A stretch of DNA of 64,000 bases. Source: Pyrenula massariospora (taxonomy: Eukaryota > Ascomycota > Eurotiomycetes > Pyrenulales > Pyrenulaceae). Every line of letters starts with the position of its first letter. The stretch's first letter is position 1. Under the pieces are notes generated by a model. It had not been told where the DNA came from and made no database searches. It saw nothing but the letters and a program-made list of their open reading frames with translations. The position numbers and the translations under genes were made by a program. Location of the stretch: assembly GCA_021030905.1 (NCBI GenBank), contig JAGFMI010000003.1:1240001-1304000 (forward strand), written 5' to 3'. Positions 31,316 through 41,073 of this stretch are shown here, piece by piece.

Positions 31316-33427
31316 ATGAATTTAGACCTTTTATCCAAGGATTCGCTAATGTCTCTCCCCACCGGCTCTCTTTGCGCAAATTGTGCCTCGATATTCAACA
31401 GACGTACAGAAGAAAAAGAAGTGTTGAGAGAAGAATTCCGTCCACCGCAGATAACGCTTTTTGGTGATGGCACTATCGACCTCATCCAGCCGCATTCATG
31501 CTGTCTGTGTGCAATCCTCTGGGAACGCAACAAGCATTTCCTAGAGAAAATGCAAGCATTGAGAGCAGAAATAAAGCTTCTCATAATACGATACTATGTA
31601 ATTCCCGGCAATAAAGAACCGACACATCTTGATATTCGATTACGACTTGTGTTCGTTTATTCACGCTTTGCTGGTCCCGGTTATACGGTTGAGCTTGCTA
31701 TAGTCCCAGCCACTTGTGAGAAATCTCTATCATCTCTACTCTATGTACATTATGCTAATATTGAAATTTCCATAGTCGCACAGAATCTATACTGGACAAA
31801 GCAGCTAACAGCAAACACACAATCTGATGCGTCTATCAGCTTTCTAAAATCAAAGCTTCAGTCTTGCCAAGAAACCCATCCAAAATGCCGTCAGAAACTC
31901 ATTCCTAGCCATACATGGTACCCAAGCCGTCTACTCGAGATTGGTGGATCCCGCGGAGAACTTTTGTATCTGAGGGACCGTTCTGAGCTCAAACACCCAG
32001 CCTTGTACTTTACACTCAGTCATTGTTGGGGCCATTTGACACCCACTCGGCTCACCGTGAAGTCTGAGGGCATGCTGAGAGCAGGAATGGCCGTTGATGA
32101 TCTTTTGAAAACATTCCGAGATGCCGTGTTCCTTTGCAATGCCTTTAACATCTCTTACCTTTGGATTGACTCTCTGTGCATATTTCAAGACGACATTAAT
32201 GACTGGCACCGAGAAGCCGCTACAATGTGCGATGTATACTCTCATGCACTGTGTAATATAGCCGCCACTGCAGCTTCTGATGGTTCTGTTGGATTATTTC
32301 ATGAGAGAAATCAGATGGCGGAGTGCCCATTCTGGGTCGATGTAAACCAGGAGTGTCTCGATTTTCCCGCTGGCAGAAATCTAATATTTCATAAAAATCA
32401 ATGGACGGACGAGTTAGAGACTAGTCCTTTGAATCGAAGGGGCTGGGTTCTTCAGGAAAGGTTTCTTTCAGCACGAGTCATGCACTTCGCTCGTTCGCAA
32501 GTATTTTGGGAGTGTTACGAGAATCGTTCTAGCGAGGTCTTTCAGGATTCAATCCCAAAATGGGCAGAGCCTTTTTGGATGTATGAAAGCCAAAAATTGA
32601 AACAGGTTCTTTTAAAACACGATAGAGGTATGAACTGGCACAGTGATGTTTTCAGGGCCTGGCAAATACTTCTGAGAGCGTTCTCGGGTTGTGCACTTAC
32701 CGAAGAAAGCGACATACTAGTAGCCATCAACGGCATCACACAGCAGATTTCCAAACTCACTGAAGATAAATTCATTGGCGGTCTATGGCAGAGCCACTTT
32801 CTCCAGGACCTTTGCTGGATGAGGGCGAGCGGTCAGATCTTGGAGGGTTCTTGTTACCCACAAAAGTGGCGCGCCCCGACATGGAGCTGGGCAAGTAAAA
32901 AGGTCCAAGTTCATCCAAGCAACATCCGACATGATGTTCGATCCCCCGACCTTCAGAGCAGAGTTAAAATTCAAAACATTGACGTCGAAACAAAGGGCTC
33001 CGGCCAACTAAAGCATGCTTCCCTTACTTTGCAGGGAAAGCTGCTTATCGCGAATTTTTCCTGCCCGGCGGAACATGATCGCTTTGGTCTGGTATCTATT
33101 GGGCAATCAAGTACTGTTATGGATATGTCCTCGGACATGGGAGTTGAATTCATCAAAGACGATCCAAACGTACAGTTTCCCTACCGAGAAAGTCTTGCCT
33201 GCATGGCAATTTGGGCCTACAACCCTCTCAATCCTACACCAGACCCTTCAGATGCCAAACCGAAAAGGAGACGATACTTCGAAACGCTTGTCTTGAAGGC
33301 TCGCGATACAGGTAAGAACCATTACGAACGGGTCGGTGTAGCGACGTTCCACGACATTGGGAGTGATGGGTTCAACTTCTATGCAGAGCATGAACCTCAA
33401 GAAGTTCAAACAATACTAATACTATAA
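31316..33427 (+). CDS. HET-domain protein (703 aa), intronless
   Basis: One uninterrupted frame. An N-terminal region with paired cysteines (LCANCASIF, CCLCAILWE) precedes the HET domain at about residues 228-370: YFTLSHCWGHL, FRDAVFLCNAFNISYLWIDSLCIFQDD, DVYSHALCNIAATAA, then GWVLQERFLSARVMHF and the tail motifs DILVAINGI, GGLWQSHFLQDLCW and PTWSWAS. HET domains trigger incompatibility-type cell death when activated by a partner; the partner is not indicated. The next in-frame ATG (12th codon) would also keep the cysteine region. No frame damage is visible, unlike the HET gene at 12-14 kb. Confidence 0.92.
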   Translation: MNLDLLSKDSLMSLPTGSLCANCASIFNRRTEEKEVLREEFRPPQITLFGDGTIDLIQPHSCCLCAILWERNKHFLEKMQALRAEIKLLIIRYYVIPGNKEPTHLDIRLRLVFVYSRFAGPGYTVELAIVPATCEKSLSSLLYVHYANIEISIVAQNLYWTKQLTANTQSDASISFLKSKLQSCQETHPKCRQKLIPSHTWYPSRLLEIGGSRGELLYLRDRSELKHPALYFTLSHCWGHLTPTRLTVKSEGMLRAGMAVDDLLKTFRDAVFLCNAFNISYLWIDSLCIFQDDINDWHREAATMCDVYSHALCNIAATAASDGSVGLFHERNQMAECPFWVDVNQECLDFPAGRNLIFHKNQWTDELETSPLNRRGWVLQERFLSARVMHFARSQVFWECYENRSSEVFQDSIPKWAEPFWMYESQKLKQVLLKHDRGMNWHSDVFRAWQILLRAFSGCALTEESDILVAINGITQQISKLTEDKFIGGLWQSHFLQDLCWMRASGQILEGSCYPQKWRAPTWSWASKKVQVHPSNIRHDVRSPDLQSRVKIQNIDVETKGSGQLKHASLTLQGKLLIANFSCPAEHDRFGLVSIGQSSTVMDMSSDMGVEFIKDDPNVQFPYRESLACMAIWAYNPLNPTPDPSDAKPKRRRYFETLVLKARDTGKNHYERVGVATFHDIGSDGFNFYAEHEPQEVQTILIL

Positions 33428-34355
33428 GCCTGCGTGTTTCTGGATCTACCATTCGTGTTATGAAATGCCGGATTAGAGTTCGGAGGTTCTCCCAGGCAGG
33501 ATATCATGGTTGACTGTTTCAAGAATGTCCTCCAAGGCTGGCTGACTCTGCAAATACTGATGGAGAACTCATGGCTTAGGAAGGCCCGGCCACACTTGAA
33601 TCAGGTTGGACTAAATGTTTTTCCATCCCATTTCCTATTGAAGCTTTCATTAATACTATTCAAGTCTAAGCGAACTATTACGATGTTCCATGGCCTCTGA
33701 CTAGTTTAGCAAATTATATAAAGTCTTCGAGCGAGCTGTTTGCCTTGAAAAGAAAAGCGCGAATTTAGCTGTTGTTAAGAGCATGAGAGTAGTCCATCGG
33801 AAAAAAGCTGTGATTAATTAAACATCGATTCCTTTTATCAAAAGCTCCTCATACCGACATGTGGTACCAAATTAGCCGTTATATCCATAACTGAACTTAC
33901 AAGCCCCGGATAATCACAGAGTATTCACTATGAACGCCTCATCACAATAATACTGGAAGGCAAACCTTGTGGGTACTCGGAGTCTGGTGCCTCTGAAACT
34001 ACGATACCGCATATAAGCTGCAATATTCATGCGGCTCAGTAGGAGCAGAGACGCTTCGCATACCTCCCGAAGCTGAAGAAAACAAAATTCCACAAAAGGC
34101 TCTCTGCAAAGAGACTGGCACAGAAACCTGCGTTATTGCAAGTCCTCACGATACTCGACAACTTGAGTTATCAAGGCGATGTACATTACCATTAGCTAGA
34201 ATTTGTGCGAAAGACAGCTACTAGGAAAGAACTTTACGAGCTCTGAGACATGTCATTCAATTTCTCGTGCCCTACTGGTGGCTACATAATTATGGCCAAC
34301 TTCCCCTTTGCCTTAGCGTTCTTTTGGTGAGTATCCAAATCGATGACCGATCCCT
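33428..34355. other. Intergenic, no supportable gene
   Basis: About 930 bp between convergent HET and peptide-transporter genes; short frames only. Confidence 0.5.
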
Positions 34356-36359
34356 TCACGCCTTAGCGTCGTTCCCTTTGCTATCCTGTACAATCCTCCG
34401 GTCTACTTCTACATCATCTTTATCGAGTTTATGAAACAAGAACCAGAATACCGCTGAAGCAAGCCCCGTAGCACCTGCGAGACAGGCATACATGGTGAGC
34501 AGGTACGGATCTTTCGAGACGGGACCAAGCGCTAGTCCAATCACACTGGCTACACACGCGGTCAGCTGCGTAAAAGCTTGTATAATACTCTTCATGTTCG
34601 CCGGCGCCTTGCTATACGCGTACTCGCCTGCCGTGACGAACCCGAGGATCTCGGCAATGGCGAGGAGGAAATACAGCGGCACCTGCACCCAGACACTCAC
34701 GTCGTTGGGGACCTTGCCGCCGTCTGACGCGGGGCATGCCAGCGGGCTGTCGTAGCAAGGGCCGGTGTTGTAGATGAGGCGCTGGATGCCGGCGGCGTAG
34801 GCCATGGAGGCGCCGCAGAAAAAGAAGGCGACGGCGATGCGGGCGATGGGGCCGAATTGGATTTTATGCCTTGCGAGGAGGGAGTAGAACCATTGGATTA
34901 TGGGGCCGAGGATGACGCAGGCGACGGCGGAGAAGGCTTGGATCATGTCGTTGGGGACGCCGCCGAGGTCCATTTGGCCGGCTTGGGAAACGAGGTTGTT
35001 GAACATTTCGTTGACGACCAGGTAGAAGAGGATGTAGGAAGTTCTGTAGAGAGGCTGATTAGCTCCCTGCGAGGTTTGAGGATGATGTGTTCGGCCGTGT
35101 TGCGTACATAGCTCGGCATGCAATCAAGCCTTGTTTCAGGTCGTCTACACTTTGATCGTCCCACGAAACACTTTTGCCATGTCGGGTAAGTTGATTTGAT
35201 GACTTTGTATTGTCGAGTTTAAAACCATTTCGCATTGAGCAGACAAGTATCTTCATCGCTCTTCTTAGGTCGTCTCCTTGTGGAGCAATTTTTCCTAGTC
35301 TACTGTCAGCGCAACTAGGGTCAAAACGGTAGATATCTGGCCTTACTGATTTTAGATGAACCTACAACAAATATTACAAATGATACGAAAAGAGATACCG
35401 TGCAGAACAGATATGCCGCCCAGAAATCCACCTCTTTTTCCAAGAGTGTGGTTGCAATAATAGACATTGCTGCCAAGTTACAAAACCTGCGAAATCTTCG
35501 TCACTCGATGCAACCATTAGGTGATAAGGTGGTTTACCAGTAATAAATGTTGTAGAGTAGCTGCAGAGTACGTGCACCGTCTACGACAGCAAGGTCACCG
35601 TTTTTTAGCTGCGTTACTTGTGGCTTCTTCTGGTAGTATTGATCACCTAGGGAGCATTTAATCCTCGATCTTGTTTAGAATCTCTGAATGCCCACCTAGC
35701 AGTGGCAAGTAAATTGCTTTAATACACCCAGCTCCCATAGCAATGAAGACCATCGCTCCTATTAGTCCACCCAGACCGGCGCCGCGTTCTAGAGCAAGAG
35801 GGATAGAGGTAGTAAGCAACAACAAGCATCCAATCAAGTACGATCTTGAAGTAAACGTGGTTAGATAGAGTTTATTTTGATTAACTTTATTTTTCGCTCT
35901 TACCCAAGACCGAGCATGAGTGTGAGATATCGTCCGAGCCATAAATCAGAAAACAAGGCAAAAAACACTGGAGTCAAGAAAGAGGCAATGAAAAAGGCAT
36001 TAGAGATGATCGTTGCCGTCGACTGGCCCAGGTCAAGCGCCCCAGGCAGTGACGAGCCTTTGCGAGGATTTTGCATATAATTCTCTTCCAAAGTCAGTGA
36101 AGTGCCTTTCAGTGCTGAGCAATACACTGGACTTACGCCATGGAGCCATGATACCAAAGTAGGTTGCACGTTCTGCAGCCCCAGCAATGGTCACGAGCCA
36201 AGCCGCGAACGGGATATGGTCGGTGACGTGAGGGAGATCTCGTATCTCTTCTTTTGTCGCATCCCGAGGTTTGAAGGTAGAATCGTAGAGTTCCTGTGGT
36301 GGCTGGCTTTCATCATAGTCCATAGCCTTGTCGTGCTTCTCTAGGGAACCGGAAGCCAT
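34356..36359 (-). CDS. PTR2: POT/PTR2 family proton-coupled peptide transporter (558 aa)
   Basis: Seven exons on the minus strand: 36359-36137, 36084-35904, 35844-35696, 35646-35538, 35486-35347, 35294-35108 and 35043-34356; introns 49-64 bp and phases all fit. Plasma-membrane di/tripeptide importer of about twelve helices. Family features: AGAAERATYFGI in helix one, NYMQNPR, FFALFSDLWLGRY, MGAGCIKAIYLPLLGDQY (the GTGxIKxxxxxLxxDQY region), DGARTLQLLYNIYYWFCNLA, then WDDQSVDDLKQGLIACRA, NNLVSQAGQM, VPNDMIQAF, and GFVTAGEYAYSKAP near helix ten. Start taken at ATG 36359 (MASGSLEKHDKAM). Its 5' end lies only about 90 bp from an oppositely oriented aldolase fragment. Confidence 0.9.
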
Positions 36360-36448
36360 ATTGCCTGACGATAGATCCCAGTCTCGTTGACTTTGAGCAG
36401 CCTTGAGATGCGCTAAAGGCTTCGTCAACACTCAATGAGTGAACAGGT

Positions 36449-36910
36449 ATGGACCCCTCGCTCACCATCTGGCAGAACCTCAACGCGCAGGCAGCGCTCA
36501 TCATCCAGATGGAGTCGGCGCGGGGGATCCGCAACCTCGACGCCATCCTGACCACCGTCGGCGCGGACATCGATGCCGTCTTCCTCGGCGTCATGGACGT
36601 GCGGGCCGACCTGGGCCTGGACGGCGGGTGGGGCGACGAGCCGGAGTTTCTCGCGCTCGTGGCCCAGCTGGAGGCCACGTGCCGGAAGCATGACATGCCC
36701 TTTGCCGGGCCGGCGTTCAATAGGGACTGGGCAAGGGCCGAGGGGAAGGCGTTTGTGGTTGTTGGCGCGGATTTTCTGGCGCTCTGGGCGGAGAGGGACT
36801 TGATCACGGACGCTCGCGCGAATATCACGGGCAAGGCTAGTGCCAAGAAGGCTAATGGCCATGCAAGGGTGGAGACTAACTGCACGAGGCTCCCAGCAGA
36901 GGAGATATGA
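36449..36910 (+). pseudogene. HpcH/HpaI-type aldolase fragment, 5' truncated
   Basis: A 153-codon open frame matches the C-terminal half of the HpcH/HpaI aldolase/citrate-lyase family, which cleaves 2-oxo-3-deoxy-acids with a divalent metal. IIQMESARGIRNLDAIL carries the metal-binding glutamate (QxES), and AVFLGVMDVRADLGL the following aspartate region; MPFAGPAF and AFVVVGADFLAL complete the barrel. The N-terminal strands with the catalytic arginine and histidine are absent: upstream is the start of the peptide transporter. The fragment is conspicuously G+C-rich compared with its neighbours. Probably a displaced remnant, although a still-expressed truncated protein cannot be excluded. Confidence 0.65.
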
Positions 36911-37653
36911 ACTCATTCCCCATTTTGCTAGGGTTGCTAATGGATCTTCTTTAACCTTTAGAAAGTATAACGAAAAAACGCGTAAAGGGTTTAATGATTC
37001 TCTTCCTTCAAGGTGCTTGCGTAGCTTAAATAGAAATTTCATTTAAATTGAATTCATTTTGGGATTGACCTGAAGGACTTTGTACGAAAAAGTAATCAAA
37101 AATGTGAGGTAAAGGTAGGTGATAACAGGCAGAGACTTAAAAGGACTAATAATAATAATAGCCTATAATCTGTGAGTAGAGAAAGTGGAAGCTTACGGAT
37201 CTTCGAGCGAAATCGTCTCGATAGCGAACATCACGTAGGGGGGTTACCTCGTGTAATGAAATTCAGCTTCAAAGAACATCTCTGAAAACAAGCTCGTCAA
37301 CGTTGGCAAGAAGGCTCTACCGTCGATGGGGAGTATTACCCCCCGATAGATATTGGGGACCGGAATATACGTGTCACAGTCCATATTCTTAGCAGTCGCC
37401 GTTGCATGTCAGGGTTTTGACATCCACGCCTTGAGGCAAATGGAAAGTAGCCTAGTGATGACTTTTCACAAGACTTAGATGAAAGATGTGATGTTGTTTT
37501 ATTGATTGACGAGATAGCGAGCGTCCCAATCTTTGCACGACATTAGTTGACTCCTGGCAGATGGCAATGACCCTGATGTGATCATTCCACATTCTAATTT
37601 CAAAATTACCAAGCTTCGGTCCTGACTTAAGTCTGAGGCCAAGGCAACAGACT
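36911..37653. other. Intergenic, no supportable gene
   Basis: AT-rich, with an (AAT)n stretch near 37147-37160. No gene seen. Confidence 0.5.
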
Positions 37654-40258
37654 TTACATTATCCTCCATTGCCCGCCTTGAAGCCTGTCATTTACGGATT
37701 CAACGACATCGGGATAGTCTAAAAGCCCAGGATCCGTTTGAGGCGGTCCATAGAGAAATATGCTCACTTCGTATTTGCCCGTAACTGGAGAGAGTTCAGT
37801 TTCCTTGCCGCGTACCGTCAGCAACACAGCGTCCGTGTGTTGGTGCAGCCGCAAGGGCCGCTGGAGTATGATGGCAACTCTTCTTGATCTGAACTTGATC
37901 CATTGAATTGAGGTGTTCTCATTCGGTTCGATACCGTAGATGTCGCCTTTTAGGCGCACGAAAAGTCGCTCTCGGATCCGTGTGGCCTGTGGTGGAGTAG
38001 AGCTAGCGCTAGAACGCGCTAGATCGGAAAGCAACGGAACCGTGAATATGAAACCAGGGGCGCGTATTATCAGTCCCTTCTTAGATGGTACGGAGGCAGC
38101 CTCATCCGACATACTAAACTGAGCAAGGTCTCCTCGACCCAGCAAACTTGCAGGCATCCATCTGCAGCCATCTTCATCTACCCGTCTCGCTGCGAGGAAG
38201 ACGATGTGAGAAGGTACTTCCTGAAGCGACAGAATGAGATGCTTCATCCTTTTGTCAGCCGACTTAATCTTGGCCAGCTTGTTGGTGTCTTTCCTAAGGA
38301 GACCAGCTAGGCATATTGTTTCGTCTTGTAGCCAACTGGTCCAGCGATAGGAGAGTACTCGAGCGACTGTCCCCAGGCGCTGGGCATCGTCCTCTAAAAT
38401 ATCTAGACTCACACCTATGGACTCGGCTTGAAAACACCACTTGAAAGCTTCCATTGATAAGCGATCAAGTTGGTTGTCTTGTTCAAGCATGGGAAACTCT
38501 TCAGACTCTGCAGTCTTCTCCGCAGAAGAAGAAAGGGTTTGGGCGATATCTGTCTTCTGCGTGTCAACAACACGATCGTAAATCTCGTACAAGGGCACGC
38601 TCTTGTCAGCGAAACGGTAAAACACCTGCCTCCCTAACCCGGATTCATGGTAAGTCCATAAACGTCTGCTCCAGGTAGAAGCTTTGATCCGCCACAGAAG
38701 TTCCGCTGGCTCGGCCGAAAAAGTGCATTGCGAGAACGAATTTTCCAAGACAAGCACAGCGATCGCTTCTGCGTACGTTCGTCTCATCATCATGATAGCT
38801 TTCCTTCGGTACTTTCTCTGGATTGGCACACAGATAGAATCAATCCAGAATGGGAGAGGCCGAGTAAAGGAAGGAAACAGTTCGTGAACTTGTCGCTGGA
38901 TGCGAAGGAGTTGGCACAGCGGCAAAGAGTTATTGTTTGGATTTCCAAGGCCGCTAGAGACATCAACACATCACTCAAATGTAATCCCGAAGAGTATCTA
39001 CTTACTCGGACCAGACATGAGAGATGCACACATAGGGAAAAGTCTCGTCACCTCTTCTCTTGAGTGCCGACGGATGTTTAATATCTTCAAAATGAACGTT
39101 TCCATCTTCGCTATGGATCTTAGCTTCAGTCTGGGCTAGGCTCTGTGTCATGGCCATAACGGTCACTTTAATTTTACCCTCATTATCTTCAACCCTGATA
39201 GCTGGAGTTAGATTATGCTGAACGAGGCGAGATATGTGTGAAACACCGTGCTTGGGTTCAAAGTCAATGTAAGGACACAGAGACTCGTTGCAGCATTCAA
39301 AATGCTGAGTTCTGTAGGTTGTGACATCCAAAGTTTCGTATGCACAACGAAAACCGGTCTGGTACCAATCAACGTCTGGGTCGTTCATCTTTTGACCTAG
39401 CATCTTTCTGAATCTGGAGGTCGGAATCGGCTGTGAGTGCAACCGCTGGCTTAACCATCTTTCCTTCAAGCCAACACATCGGTCGTGATCTTTCCCAAGC
39501 AGATGACGATTCATGTGGCTAAGGAGATAGGTTGCTGAAACGCTTACGAATTGATCTTCAAAAATCGAGATGTCGCTTGGGCACCACCCAGCTAGGCGCG
39601 AATTCCGATCCACCAGTATGCTCTTGCCCCAGAGGTATCTGTACCACTTAGACACAGGCTTTTGCAGAGCATAGAAGAGGATGGCGTGTCCGAGCTGTTC
39701 TGCGAGCAATACAACAGATAGGTGGACGGCGTGGGCCACGAGAAGAGTATCTTCGTCGATCTCATCTTGTGCAAAGAAATATTTTCTATTTCGGATTCGG
39801 ACATCGCTTGGAAAGCTGAGATTTTGAGTGATTGTACTAATGTTTTCGAGGATAGCCTCTAGCCTTCGGTAGCAAAGCTTCCTTTGTTCACTGTCTCGCG
39901 TGCGAGAGATATGACGGAACTGTAAGAGGAGATTGCGGAGGCGATGAGTGGTTACAATCTTCCCATCACGGAGGAAGTCATTGACTTCCGCGTTGACGCC
40001 TCCAATACGTAGAAAGCCTACGACGAGTGCGAAGAAACACCAGGACTGGTAGAAGATCACCACATCTGAGAAGCTCTCGCCCTGGAGGTCATTGTGTACA
40101 GCCCACCTCAGCGGGTCAAAGCTAGTTTTATGGGGGAAATCTAGAAAATCTGTCAATGCATTGTAGGCGAATTTGTGTTGTCCGCCTGGAGTGAGGTACG
40201 GAACATCGGTGTAGGTGTTGCCATTAAATGGACGTTGAAGCGTTGGCAAATGATCCAT
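37654..40258 (-). CDS. HET-like protein (850 aa), two exons
   Basis: Exons 40258-39006 and 38953-37654 with a 52-bp intron (GTAAGT...CTCTAG). The join rebuilds the HET-like core: FPYVCISHVWSDGLGNP at about residues 410-426, then FWIDSICVPIQRKYRRKAI and RRTYAEAIAVLVLENS, which correspond to the SHxW and WIDxxCI motifs, and RIKASTWSRRLWTYHE. A long N-terminal region of about 400 residues has no domain I can name. This is a common large HET subclass in Pezizomycotina. It is divergent from the TPR-CHAT gene, with the 98-bp palindromic element in the 815-bp gap between them. Role in incompatibility is inferred from the domain. Confidence 0.85.
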
Positions 40259-41073
40259 CCGTCCATTGCCATGGTATGCCCTAAAGTGAGTCCATAGTAA
40301 TAGTATGAGGAACTGAAGTGCTACATTTTGGAGGAAGGGGAGCCTGGGAGTTGGAGGAATGAAACTCAGGCAAGGCTGTGTCTGAGTGTTCTGAGGCTCT
40401 GGACATGGAGAATTGTTGTTTCCGACTTCATGGACCCTGACGAGGCTGGGGATCAGCAGTCGTGGCGCATCTGATTGTTAGCATTGGTGCCCGCCCGGCG
40501 TGCATTGGACGCACCACGACTTCTAACACCCAGCCTCGTGTTCAAACGATGCGGCCCATCCGCGTAATTTAGGACATCGAATTTCCAGGCGTCATAAGTC
40601 GCAGCAATTTGATACGAAAAAACTATAGAGTTAATAGGATCAGACAGTTCAGTGCTGCTGGTCTTGTCAATGCAGACTCGGTCACCAACTCCGAGCTTGC
40701 GGAAGCGTGACCCGCCGAGGTGCAGGTGCCTTGGCAACCAGTAGGGACCGAACCTCGGAAGCGGGCGAAGCCTCCTTAGAGCGGCGACGACCGTGGATCA
40801 CGGGTTTAAATGCCACGGACTGCTGCGCAGCGGTAGTTTCGTGAAAACCTTCTAAGAGAGGCCTGTAATGTGCATACTTCCGGTTCCACAGTAGTGATTG
40901 CAGAGATTATCAACTGGTATGTTCTCGATTTTTTCTTGACTTGAGCTGTGCTTGAGTCTCCTTTCGCAAGATTTTATTACCATTATTGCTGTTCAAAGGT
41001 CGTTAAGAATCTTCGAAAGCCACAGCCTGCCCTAATAATTACAAAGATTTCGCAGATATCTCACGAACCAAAA
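40259..41073. other. Divergent intergenic region with an inverted-repeat element
   Basis: Separates the HET-like and TPR-CHAT genes and contains the palindromic element at 40441-40538. No gene seen. Confidence 0.5.
40441..40538 (+). mobile_element. 98-bp MITE-like palindromic element, copy B
   Basis: Same length and termini (CGAGGCT...AGCCTCG) as copy A at 7817-7914. The left GAGGCTGGGGATCAGCAGTC and the right end are inverted repeats. Flanks show no clear target duplication. Confidence 0.65.

Noticed and set aside
37147-37160. Short AAT microsatellite
   Set aside because: Ordinary low-complexity sequence in an AT-rich gap.
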